Source: DVED01 sp963838375 (GTDB lineage: Bacteria > Cyanobacteriota > Cyanobacteriia > Cyanobacteriales > Geitlerinemataceae). Taken from it: a stretch of 64,000 nucleotides of DNA. Positions 1-8,526 of the stretch are shown here, piece by piece. Where the stretch lies: NCBI GenBank assembly GCA_963838375.1, contig CAWIQY010000015.1, positions 496,001 through 560,000 on the forward strand, in the 5' to 3' direction. The notes beneath the pieces are model-generated. The model saw nothing but the letters and a program-made list of their open reading frames with translations. It was not told the DNA's origin and ran no database searches. The position numbers and the translations under genes were made by a program. The stretch's first letter is position 1; each line of letters starts with the position of its first letter.

Positions 1-2388
1 ACGGCTAACGGCGATATCAACACCGGAAATATCAACACCGCCTTCTACGACGATAACGGTACGGGTGGCGATATCGTTCTTGGCAGCGAACTCGGTGAAA
101 TTCGCACTGGAGATCTGGACTCCTTCGGAGGAACCGATGGCGGCGACATTTTCGTCGATGCCGAGTTGGCAATTACAACCGGGGCGATCGACTCTAGCGG
201 AAATACAGGGGCAGGAGGTAATGTAACATTAGACCCGATCGGTGATGTCCAAGTCACCTCGATCGACGCAGAAGGGGCAACCACCGGCGGTAACATCACT
301 GTCGTGGCTGGGGAAAACTTCCGGGCGACGGGCACCTTCATCGCCGCAAACGGTCAACCTGCCAGTATTTCTACCATCGGCGGAACTCAAAGTGGCACGG
401 TGAATATCGCACACGGCGGCGGTGAGACGACTCCCTTTGTGGTGGGCGATGCTTCGGTGAACGGTACGGCAGGAATTGTGACGACGGGAACGGAGACGAT
501 CGAAAATGGTAGTTTTCTCTACAATGAAGTCGGAGATGAGATTTCCATTATCTCCGGTGTGGAAGCCCCGTTGACGATCGATCCCGAAATCGAAATTCCC
601 GTAGAAGAAACCCCCACACCAGAAACCCCCGTAGAAGAAACCCCCACACCGGAAATTCCCGTAGAAGAAACCCCCACACCGGAAATTCCCGTAGAAGAAA
701 CCCCCACACCGGAAATCCCCGTAGAAGAAACCCCCACACCAGAAACCCCCGTAGAAGAAACCCCCACACCGGAAACCCCCGTAGAGGAAAATTCTGCCGA
801 AAATTCGGGTAGCCTCCAACCGATACCGAATATGCCCGATACGACAACCCCAGACGATCTCGTCACAGAAGTGCCCGTCGCTTCGGAAGAGCCCAGATTC
901 ACAAATGAACGTCTCACGGCGCCAAGTTTCGATAATGCGTCGATGGAAAACGATCGTTCACCAACACCCGAACTCTCCGAGATCGGTAATACAGTTGCCC
1001 TTCTCAATGGTTTAGAGAATCCTGAAGGAACTGCCACCGATCGTTTTAACGATGATACTTTCATTACGAATGCCAGTATGGGTAATGAAGGGAATGTCAT
1101 TTCTAGCGATGACAGCAGCAGCGATGATAGCAGTCGCGTCGATGCCATTTTCGACTCCAATAATAACGATATGGTGGCAACCGTCTGGCAAACGGAACAG
1201 TTCCGAAATCAAGAATACGAAGAATATTTGGGAGTCACAGCCGACTTACCGAACCAGAACGTTGCCATTGCCGCCACCCAAGAACGCCTGCGCGACGTGG
1301 AAACCCAAACGAATTCTCGATCGGCGTTGGTATACATAGTTTCTCGCACTTCCCAATTAGAACTCATTGTCGTTCCTCCCGAGGGTTCTCCCATTCGCCG
1401 CAGTGTTCCCGAAGCCAGCCAAGAAGCCCTCGTTCCCGTCATCAACGAGTTTCGCCGCCAACTCACCAGTCCCCGAATGCGCGATCGCGATACCTACCTC
1501 GTCTCGGCACAACAACTCTATCAATGGCTGATTGCCCCCCTGGAAGCCGACTTACAAGCTGCCGGAATCGACACTCTCTTATTTTCCTTAGATGCCGGAT
1601 TGCGAAGTCTTCCCATTGCTGCTTTACATGACGGTTCCCAGTTTTTGGTGGAAAAATACAGACTCAGCCTGATTCCCAGTTTCACCTTACTCAACTCCGA
1701 CTATCGCCGCATCGAAAACGTAGAAGTTTTGGCGATGGGGGCTAGTGAATTTAGCGACCAAAATTCATTGCCCTCAGTTCCGGTAGAATTGAACACCATT
1801 TCTCAAACCTTGGGACAGGGCAAGGCTTTCCTCAACGAAGACTTCACCCGCGAAAACCTGTTTTCCCAACACAAAACTCTGGCGTATCCGATCTTGCACC
1901 TGGCGACCCACGCTGACTTCCAACCGGGAACCCCGCGCAATTCCTACATTCAACTGTGGAACGACAAACTGACCCTCGACGAACTCCCCACCTTAAATTT
2001 GGACGATCCGCAGGTAGAATTGGTAGTGCTGAGTGCCTGTCGGACGGCAGTGGGCGATCGCGAAGCCGAGTTAGGTTTTGGCGGTTTGGCGGTGATGTCC
2101 GGCGCCAAGTCAGCATTGGCTAGTTTGTGGTATGTCAGCGATGAAGGTACTTTTAGCCTGATGAGTGGCTTTTACGAAAATTTAGGCATGGGAGAGATTA
2201 AAGCAGAGGCGCTGCGAAGGGCGCAAATGGGCTTGATATCGGGTCAAATTCGCCTGGAAAGCGGACAATTGCACTTAGAAGATGGGACAACCGTTTCCCT
2301 ACCGCCAGCGTTACAAAGTTTGGGCGATCGAGATTTGTCTCATCCCTACTATTGGTCGAGTTTTACCTTAATCGGCAGTCCTTGGTAA
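1..2388 (+). CDS. FHA-like repeat / CHAT (caspase-like) domain protein, 5' end outside window
   Basis: The frame is open from base 1, so only the last 795 residues are seen and the true start lies upstream. The N-terminal ~180 residues are Gly/Asn/Thr-rich strands (GNITVVAGENF, GGDIVLGSELG) like the beta-helix of filamentous haemagglutinin-type secreted proteins. A Pro-Glu-Thr linker with decapeptide repeats (about 200-260) follows, then a CHAT domain over the last ~330 residues. The caspase-like dyad is visible as His in LHLATHADF (about 637) and Cys in VVLSACRTAVGD (about 680). Large FHA-CHAT proteins of this kind are known in filamentous cyanobacteria and are thought to be exported. Substrate unknown; the CHAT assignment is firm. 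Confidence 0.85.
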   Translation, partial: TANGDINTGNINTAFYDDNGTGGDIVLGSELGEIRTGDLDSFGGTDGGDIFVDAELAITTGAIDSSGNTGAGGNVTLDPIGDVQVTSIDAEGATTGGNITVVAGENFRATGTFIAANGQPASISTIGGTQSGTVNIAHGGGETTPFVVGDASVNGTAGIVTTGTETIENGSFLYNEVGDEISIISGVEAPLTIDPEIEIPVEETPTPETPVEETPTPEIPVEETPTPEIPVEETPTPEIPVEETPTPETPVEETPTPETPVEENSAENSGSLQPIPNMPDTTTPDDLVTEVPVASEEPRFTNERLTAPSFDNASMENDRSPTPELSEIGNTVALLNGLENPEGTATDRFNDDTFITNASMGNEGNVISSDDSSSDDSSRVDAIFDSNNNDMVATVWQTEQFRNQEYEEYLGVTADLPNQNVAIAATQERLRDVETQTNSRSALVYIVSRTSQLELIVVPPEGSPIRRSVPEASQEALVPVINEFRRQLTSPRMRDRDTYLVSAQQLYQWLIAPLEADLQAAGIDTLLFSLDAGLRSLPIAALHDGSQFLVEKYRLSLIPSFTLLNSDYRRIENVEVLAMGASEFSDQNSLPSVPVELNTISQTLGQGKAFLNEDFTRENLFSQHKTLAYPILHLATHADFQPGTPRNSYIQLWNDKLTLDELPTLNLDDPQVELVVLSACRTAVGDREAELGFGGLAVMSGAKSALASLWYVSDEGTFSLMSGFYENLGMGEIKAEALRRAQMGLISGQIRLESGQLHLEDGTTVSLPPALQSLGDRDLSHPYYWSSFTLIGSPW
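598..777 (+). repeat. Six tandem 30-bp repeats encoding a VEETPTPEIP-type decapeptide
   Basis: Six contiguous 30-bp units begin with cccgtagaagaaaccccc and differ at only a few bases (EIP versus ETP endings). A seventh, degenerate unit starts at 778. They form a rigid Pro/Glu/Thr linker between the beta-helix-like part and the CHAT domain. The units are in frame, so copy number can change without breaking the gene. Confidence 0.95.
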
Positions 2389-2435
2389 TACACGACTCAT
2401 GTGAGATCTAATAGACATCATCGAAGAAAGCAAAA

Positions 2436-3068
2436 ATGACAAATCAATGGACTTCTACCGAACACGCTTTAGACTATCTTTCCCGCGCCGATCGTATTCC
2501 TCATCGCACAGAAGGAGAAGCGACGTTACTCGATTGCGTTCCCCAAACGGTGAAACGAATTTTGGATTTGGGAACCGGAGACGGTCGTTTGCTGGCACTT
2601 TTGAAACTCGATCGACCCCAGACAAAAGGCATTGCTCTCGACTTTTCTCCGGTGATGTTAGAATCGGCAAAACAACGATTTTCCCCTGACGAAACGATCG
2701 AAGTTATTTGCCATAATTTGGACGATACTTTACCGGATTTAGGCAGATTCGACGCGATCGTTTCTAGTTTTGCCATTCACCATCTTGCCGACGATCGAAA
2801 GCGATCGCTCTACGCAGAAGTCTTTAACTTACTAGAACCGGGCGGCATTTTCTGCAACCTAGAACACGTTTCCTCTCCCACTCCCCAATTACACAAACAG
2901 TTTTTGCACAAAATTGGCTATACCCCGGAAACGGAAGATCCCTCGAACCAACTACTCGATGTGGAAACTCAATTAACCTGGTTTCGAGAACTGGGCTTTA
3001 TTGATGTCGATTGTTATTGGAAATGGCGGGAACTGGCATTATTAATTGGCATGAAGTCCGACTCATGA
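2436..3068 (+). CDS. Class I SAM-dependent methyltransferase
   Basis: 210 residues with the Rossmann methyltransferase order: motif I DLGTGDGR near residue 45, an acidic residue after strand 2 (ALDFSPVML), DAIVSSFAIHHL as motif IV and LLEPGGIFCNLEHV as the post-motif strand. The family (Methyltransf_25/12 type) uses S-adenosylmethionine; the substrate cannot be read from sequence. The last bases overlap the start of the next, broken gene by ATGA, so the two were probably co-transcribed. Cytosolic; no signal peptide or membrane segment. Confidence 0.85.
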   Translation: MTNQWTSTEHALDYLSRADRIPHRTEGEATLLDCVPQTVKRILDLGTGDGRLLALLKLDRPQTKGIALDFSPVMLESAKQRFSPDETIEVICHNLDDTLPDLGRFDAIVSSFAIHHLADDRKRSLYAEVFNLLEPGGIFCNLEHVSSPTPQLHKQFLHKIGYTPETEDPSNQLLDVETQLTWFRELGFIDVDCYWKWRELALLIGMKSDS

Positions 3069-3722
3069 GCTCTGTCACGAACGTTCCTGGCATCAAACCC
3101 GGATATGACTTTCTTCCCCTACTCACCGTCGGTCAAGAAGTTCCTCAAATTCAAGGATCGATCGGCAATTTTTTCCCAACCGGAACAACCTTTGCCCTGA
3201 CCGGAATTCCCGATGGCATGGGATTATATGAAACTCCCACCCATAACTACCTATTTGTCAACCACGAATTTGGCAGTACCGTCGTTTCCGATATATCTTC
3301 ATGCCAAAGAACAAGCGTATTCTGCTTCCCAATATCGGGCAACCCACTCCGACAAAACCATTCTCTTCGGTTTGGAAGATTTCGGCGACGGCGAACTGTA
3401 TATGTACGTCGGCAATCAGACAGCAGCCGACCCCAACGGTTTCCACAGCGGACAACTCTACGCCCTGAAAGTAGACGGGACACGACTGGGAAACCCTCCC
3501 CGAAGGTGCAGCCCAATCGGCTACCGGGACGGCGGTTCCCCAAGATGCCGCCCTCGAACCCAAAGGTTTGGCGCTGAATACCTTCGTCAATACGCCAGGA
3601 AATACCACCAACTTCCGCCGTCTGGAAGATTTGCACAAAGATCCCAACAATCCGGGAAGCTTCTACTTCGTTACCACTGGAGGCTTACAGAAAGCCGGTT
3701 CGCTGACATCGAATACAAGTTG
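3065..3722 (+). pseudogene. Broken DUF839 / PhoX-like phosphatase gene
   Basis: Starting at the ATG that overlaps the methyltransferase stop, frame 2 encodes FLPLLTVGQEVP and YLFVNHEFGSTVV. Coding then jumps near 3291 to another frame (SASQYRATHSDKTILFG, LEDFGDGELYMYVGNQ) and again near 3478 to a third (HDWETLPEGAAQ, STNFRRLEDLH-type NTTNFRRLEDLHKDP). The NHE motif and the LEDFGDGELY and FRRLEDLH blocks are typical of secreted DUF839/PhoX-like Ca-dependent phosphatases. The first jump also appears to lose an internal block, and the C-terminal half is missing. The gene looks non-functional rather than merely mis-sequenced. Confidence 0.7.
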
Positions 3723-4383
3723 AGCGAAACTGAGGGGTTATTTATCGAGCCAAAGTCCCCAAAATACGCTAAAAATCTCGATCGTCTTCAGCACAATGGC
3801 GGTTGACTAAAAGACTCAGTTGTGGAAGAACAAAATCACCATTGGCAGTATTATGAAGTTAACTTCATCTGGGCTTGCGTAAAAATACAAGTAATGCTCC
3901 GAGATCCCACAGTCGCTTTATCATTTCTTTAAAAAAAATCGAAAATTCCAGTGTTTTTATGTGAGCAAAAAGTTATTCATACAATATTGCGACACAATAC
4001 AAAAGATTGCTCTAATGTCTTTATCAAAGCTATAAAAACAATCTAGCATTGATATTATTTTTGAAATATCGTAAAAATGGCTGATGACTCCACCACTCAA
4101 CCTGTGGAATTATACTGATGTAGCTTGTAGCAGCCAAGGAAAAACGCAAGAACATTGAGTATGTAGTAGGGTCTCGTGACAGTTAAATACGGTTTGACTA
4201 TAGTTTTTTATCTCATCTATCGATATCGAGCAAACGGTAGAACGAGTCAAATCTCTGGTTGACGTATAAATTAAACTATCCGAAATCGATCGCTCAATAC
4301 AATCTTGCTAACTCCTAGAGTCATTTGTCTGCTTCTTGTTTACCGCAATCTAAAACCCAACTAAGCAAGCGAGGAAATCGAAC
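3723..4383. other. Intergenic, AT-rich, no gene seen
   Basis: About 660 bases between the broken DUF839 gene and the RTX gene. No convincing ORF with a recognisable product or structured RNA was seen. It probably carries the promoter and leader of the RTX gene at 4384. Confidence 0.5.
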
Positions 4384-5403
4384 ATGAGTGTCAACTTAAC
4401 CTTAACCATCAATACAGACATTTTGCCCGAAGAGACCACTTGGAAAATCTTCGATAACACGGGTGAAGTCGTCGCCGATGGTGGACCTTTTGCTGAAACA
4501 TTTGCAGAGATCGCCATCATCAAATCCATCAACTTGCCCGGTACTGGAGACTACACGTTTGAAATTTTCGATTCATTTGGCGATGGTATATTGGCACCCG
4601 GTGGATATGAGCTGGTTGAAGACGAAACGGGCACAGTTTTAGCAGGTCCATCGTTCTCGGATTTTGGTGAAGCCACTGCTTTTACCATCTCCACTCTTTC
4701 TACCAGCAATCCAAGATTGGTGGGTACCCGCAATGGCGACCTGATTCTGGGTGACACTCAAGATGATGCTCTTATGGGTCAAGCAGGTAACGACACTCTT
4801 CGCAGCTTCGATGGCAAAGATCGAATCAATGGTGGCACTGGAGAAGACGAACTCTTTGGTGGAAATGGCAACGATTTACTCAAAGGCAATGCTGGAGAAG
4901 ACATACTTCGGGGAGGTAGCAACGACGACAAGCTATTTGGTGGCACTGGAGACGATGAACTCTTTGGTGGAAATGGCAACGATCTACTAAAAGGTGAAGA
5001 TGATAACGATTTTCTCCGTGGTGAAAGTGGCGAAGATACTTTAATCGGTGGAATGGGGAGCGATATCCTCGATGGTCTTCGGGGTAATGATGTCTTGATT
5101 GGTGTCGATTCTGACAACCCTGGACTCAACGAGTTCGACATTCTATCCGGTGGTCGCGGTGAAGATACTTTTGTTCTAGGAGATGACGTCCAATCCTACT
5201 ATCTTGGAGACGGCGCGTTGGGTTTTGCCATAATTACCGATTTCGATCTCAAAGGTGAAGCTGATAAAATCCAAGTCTTCGGTACAGCTTCCGACTATAC
5301 GTTCAATAATTTCAATGGCAACACTGAAATCAGTCAAGGTGGCGACCTAATTGCCGTTGTAGAAAATGCTTCTATCATGGAGGTCGTCGGCGCACTCGTA
5401 TAA
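4384..5403 (+). CDS. RTX-type (hemolysin-type) calcium-binding protein
   Basis: 339 residues. The first ~110 residues form a beta-rich domain (TTWKIFDNTGEVVADG, GDYTFEIFDSFGDGI) resembling domains appended to secreted enzymes. About ten GGxGxDxLx nonapeptides follow at about 120-260 (GGTGEDELFGGNGNDLL and similar), which fold into a Ca-binding parallel beta-roll. The C-terminal ~60 residues (ILSGGRGEDTFVLG, AIITDFDLKGEADKIQVFG) are the usual RTX cap. Such proteins leave by type I secretion through a C-terminal signal, not a cleaved peptide. A strong hairpin terminator follows. Function beyond Ca-binding extracellular protein is unknown. Confidence 0.9.
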   Translation: MSVNLTLTINTDILPEETTWKIFDNTGEVVADGGPFAETFAEIAIIKSINLPGTGDYTFEIFDSFGDGILAPGGYELVEDETGTVLAGPSFSDFGEATAFTISTLSTSNPRLVGTRNGDLILGDTQDDALMGQAGNDTLRSFDGKDRINGGTGEDELFGGNGNDLLKGNAGEDILRGGSNDDKLFGGTGDDELFGGNGNDLLKGEDDNDFLRGESGEDTLIGGMGSDILDGLRGNDVLIGVDSDNPGLNEFDILSGGRGEDTFVLGDDVQSYYLGDGALGFAIITDFDLKGEADKIQVFGTASDYTFNNFNGNTEISQGGDLIAVVENASIMEVVGALV

Positions 5404-5450
5404 TAATACGATGTGCATCTAAAATAGACAGACTTTAACTACAGTAGAAA

Positions 5451-5488
5451 GTCAATACAGCAAGAATCGAAATTCTTGCTGTATTGAC
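5451..5488 (+). terminator. Perfect 17-bp hairpin terminator
   Basis: Bases 5451-5467 pair perfectly with 5472-5488 around a CGAA tetraloop, followed by TAATTTTATTAG. It lies 48 bases after the RTX stop. The T tract is imperfect, but the stem is very strong and could also serve as an mRNA 3'-end stabiliser. Confidence 0.8.
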
Positions 5489-5707
5489 TAATTTTATTAG
5501 TAGTTACTTTTGAGGAGCGAAATTCTTGCCTTTTTAGTTATGAAGTGTAGGGTGTAAGGTTGATTTTTCTAATGTAGTTTTTATCGGATCATTCAAATTA
5601 TCAGAAAATAGAGTTAGTAGTGATGAGAGGCGAGAAATACTGAATCAATTCTCTAAGCAAAAGTCTAATTTCAAGAACGAATTTCCCCAGACATTATAAA
5701 AACTAAT

Positions 5708-7324
5708 TTACGAGTTTATCTTAATATCTAAAATCGATTCAATTATTGACTCTATCTGATGTTCTAAATTAGTTGTAATATTCACATTAAAAATATGTAC
5801 TTTTTCTAAAGAAATTCCCACTTCTACTAAAGATTCAAAATCTAAATAATTTGAAGTTGACAATACTATCAAAATTTGCTTATTGAGTTCATCAGGAAAC
5901 AAACTCATTAATTTTGGCATCATCCGTTGATTAATACTGGTGATAATAATTGGGGAATTTAAAGTACGATCGATTAATTTAAATAATTTATCATCACTTT
6001 CTCCTATGTGTTTTTGACTTAAGTTAAGACGATCGAATTCTTGAAACTGTTCATTCTCATAGGATAGTTTAAGTTTTTTTAAGCTTTTTACCTTTTCGGT
6101 TTCGTTCGCTAACTTCAGATTTTTTATTAAACTTTCAAATGTTAATTGATAACCATCTGAAAAAAGACTAAAACTCAAATTTAGTTTTTCGCTATTTTGG
6201 CTCAACAAATTTACGACTTTGTAAAAATCATGAACAGTTACTCTGTTTTTCGGAAAATTCATTGTTTCTTGAATTTTTCCATTTCGGATAGAAATAAAAC
6301 GATCCCAAGAGCTTTTTATGATACCTGTATCACCTAATCTAATATGAATAAGAGTTTCAACGGTATTATTTTTAGTCACTAGTATTTGATTGTTTAAATT
6401 AGAGTCACGCTTTTCAAAATAGCAATTTCTCAGATTTAAACCATCGGGAAAATAGGGAATCTGTTTATTCACCAGTTTTGACAACTTTCCTCTAGCATTA
6501 CGTATATTTGGAAATACTAAAATTAACTTTCGATCGACTTCATACTGTGAAATAACTGTTTTTTTAACATCTTGTATTAAATCAGTTAATGAATAGATTT
6601 CCCGCTCTTCTAAGATTGGTTGAGAAACTGTATATTCAATTTTTTTGATGTTATCTTGCTCTTTCAAACTATTAATATTAGTTTTCCAATAAGAATTAAA
6701 TCCTAAAAACTCATAAACTTTTTCTGAACTTCTGGGACTATAAAAATCTGTATGAATATAATTCATTCCAGCAATTTTACCTAATTTATAATAAATACAG
6801 AATTGCATTAATTGATCGGTAAAGCCTGATTGTTTACCGACATCTATAGTAAAAAGCGTTGAAGATAAAATAATTTCTTCAATCGATGCAGAAATTTCTT
6901 TTTGAACTGGGTTTTCAGATGGAACTATACCGTAGATAAATAATAGAAATTCAGTAATATCTACTAAAACTTTCTTTTTCTCTTTTAAAGATAAAAAATA
7001 AATTCTAGAACTTATTCTTTGTAAAATTAATAAAATTTTTTGAAGTCGAATTTTATTATAAATTTTATCTGGTTCTAGCTTAAGAATTTTATAGTTACAA
7101 GCAAGTGCTTTCTCCAGTTCGTTTCTAAGTTCATAAATATCGGCTAAATGATGAAGAGCAGGTTTATAGTCTGGAGCAATTTCGAGAGCTTTTAAAAAAA
7201 GATCGTTTGCCAACGCAATATTTCCTTCCTTTTTTAGCTCAATTCCTTGATTTACATATATTTTAAACTGGGGTACATTTTCAGGAATTAGCACGATCGT
7301 ATTTTGAATATAATTTAAAAACAA
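5708..7324 (-). CDS. TPR protein with putative fucosyltransferase-like (HxRxGD) domain
   Basis: 538 residues, clearly more AT-rich than the flanks. Residues ~20-100 form TPR helices (ANDLFLKALEIAPDYKPALHHLADIYE). The middle has GFTDQLMQFCIYYKLGKIAGMN and later LIHIRLGDTGI, which resemble the G-(F/L)-G-N-Q-L and HxRxGD motifs of GT11/O-fucosyltransferase-like enzymes; this resemblance is weak and is inference. The start is TTG directly after an in-frame TGA, with no strong ribosome binding site. It is the last gene of the TPR-glycosyl/sulfotransferase cluster, 162 bases after its upstream neighbour, so it may have its own promoter. Confidence 0.55.
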   Translation of the reverse strand: MFLNYIQNTIVLIPENVPQFKIYVNQGIELKKEGNIALANDLFLKALEIAPDYKPALHHLADIYELRNELEKALACNYKILKLEPDKIYNKIRLQKILLILQRISSRIYFLSLKEKKKVLVDITEFLLFIYGIVPSENPVQKEISASIEEIILSSTLFTIDVGKQSGFTDQLMQFCIYYKLGKIAGMNYIHTDFYSPRSSEKVYEFLGFNSYWKTNINSLKEQDNIKKIEYTVSQPILEEREIYSLTDLIQDVKKTVISQYEVDRKLILVFPNIRNARGKLSKLVNKQIPYFPDGLNLRNCYFEKRDSNLNNQILVTKNNTVETLIHIRLGDTGIIKSSWDRFISIRNGKIQETMNFPKNRVTVHDFYKVVNLLSQNSEKLNLSFSLFSDGYQLTFESLIKNLKLANETEKVKSLKKLKLSYENEQFQEFDRLNLSQKHIGESDDKLFKLIDRTLNSPIIITSINQRMMPKLMSLFPDELNKQILIVLSTSNYLDFESLVEVGISLEKVHIFNVNITTNLEHQIESIIESILDIKINS

Positions 7325-7486
7325 TCATTAATCTGCCCGTCTTTTTTACTTGAATCAAGACCTTTGCATTCTTGAAACAGTTATTCGATCGGGTTGTACC
7401 CTATCTCGATCTAATGGCGCGGACAAGTTCTATTTTATCTGGTTTAGCGAAGCTCAATGAGCTTATAAAGGCTGCTGCTGAAAATT

Positions 7487-8509
7487 TTACATGACTGGAC
7501 TGCGATTATCTTTAAGCTTCAAGTTTTCGATCAGTTTATGATAAGTTTCAGAAGAAATTTCCGGGTTAATTTCAATGGCTTTTTGGTAAGCTGCGAGTGC
7601 ATTATCCTCATCCCCCTGCTTATAGAGAGCATCTCCTAATCCACTGTAAACCCATGCGGGTTGTTCCGATTGCAAGGTAATTGCTTTTTGGAAAGTAATA
7701 AGAGCTTCTTGAATATTCCCTTGTTTCTTCATAACCCTTGCCAGTCGGGCATAGATTTCAGCATTTTCTGGCTGAAGCTGAACTGCACGCTGATAATGAG
7801 TAGAAGCTTGTTCAAACTCTTTCTGCCGTTCGTAAGTCACTGCTAGTTGAAACAGAGCCGAAGTATGATGGGGATTTTGTTGCAGCCCCTCTTGATATTT
7901 TTCGATCGCTCGATCGAACTGCCCCTTTTTTCTGAATTGATTGCCTGCTTTAATATAGTCTTCTACTGTTAAAGCTTTTGAAGCATTGTACTGACGATCC
8001 CATTGGGAAAGCGCCGCAGAAGAGTCGCCTTGAGCCCCAATCCAATGCCAAAACTTTTCAAAGTCTTCTTTAGCTGTTTCCAAAGAAAACTTCATCTTAT
8101 GAGTTTTATTCAGCAGAAATAGTTCGATATTCGAGTTAACTGTATCCCAATAATCCAAAGAAATATCGAATAAGTCAGTGTCGGGTGAAGCTCCCTGGAT
8201 AATTCCTCTAGCATAGGCATTCATAATGCCAGTTTTATGAACTCTTTTACTATAGCTCTGTGCTGTTTCTTCTCGATCTCGGGTTAAATGAACGTAAAAA
8301 GCACGATCCCCATAAGCATTTTCTAATCGACCGAGGAACCATGCCAACCTGTTATCAGCTTCTATATGATTTTCGGGATACTGGAATCGTGCATCTCCCA
8401 ACAAACCTGTTCGAGACTCGTGAGCCGATGTATAGTTTTGGATAGAGCTACAGGCTTCGACAAATGTTGTCGAACCACAGCGACCCGTACATAAAATAAA
8501 TACGTTCAT
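7487..8509 (-). CDS. Sulfotransferase with C-terminal TPR repeats
   Basis: 340 residues. The N-terminus has the 5'-phosphosulfate loop CTGRCGSTTF (residues ~7-16) and a 3'-phosphate region HLTRDREETAQSYSKR (~74-89), so it should bind PAPS and transfer sulfate. Residues ~183-335 are four to five TPRs (YIKAGNQFRKKGQFDRAIEKY onward). The TPR-last order is opposite to the neighbouring sulfotransferase at 11303. GGAGG lies 6-7 bases before the ATG and the upstream gene ends 17 bases away, so it belongs to the same operon. Acceptor unknown, probably a glycan or glycoprotein. Confidence 0.8.
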   Translation of the reverse strand: MNVFILCTGRCGSTTFVEACSSIQNYTSAHESRTGLLGDARFQYPENHIEADNRLAWFLGRLENAYGDRAFYVHLTRDREETAQSYSKRVHKTGIMNAYARGIIQGASPDTDLFDISLDYWDTVNSNIELFLLNKTHKMKFSLETAKEDFEKFWHWIGAQGDSSAALSQWDRQYNASKALTVEDYIKAGNQFRKKGQFDRAIEKYQEGLQQNPHHTSALFQLAVTYERQKEFEQASTHYQRAVQLQPENAEIYARLARVMKKQGNIQEALITFQKAITLQSEQPAWVYSGLGDALYKQGDEDNALAAYQKAIEINPEISSETYHKLIENLKLKDNRSPVM

Positions 8510-8526
8510 TTTGAACCTCCAATGTC

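Noticed and set aside
598..777. Regular 30-bp repeats that could be taken for a CRISPR array
   Set aside because: The units are contiguous with no spacers, are in frame and encode a decapeptide linker.
229..1160. Long minus-strand open frames over the decapeptide repeats
   Set aside because: Low-complexity mirrors (GGFFYG-type, SSTGVSGVG-type) produced by the repeat; no start context.
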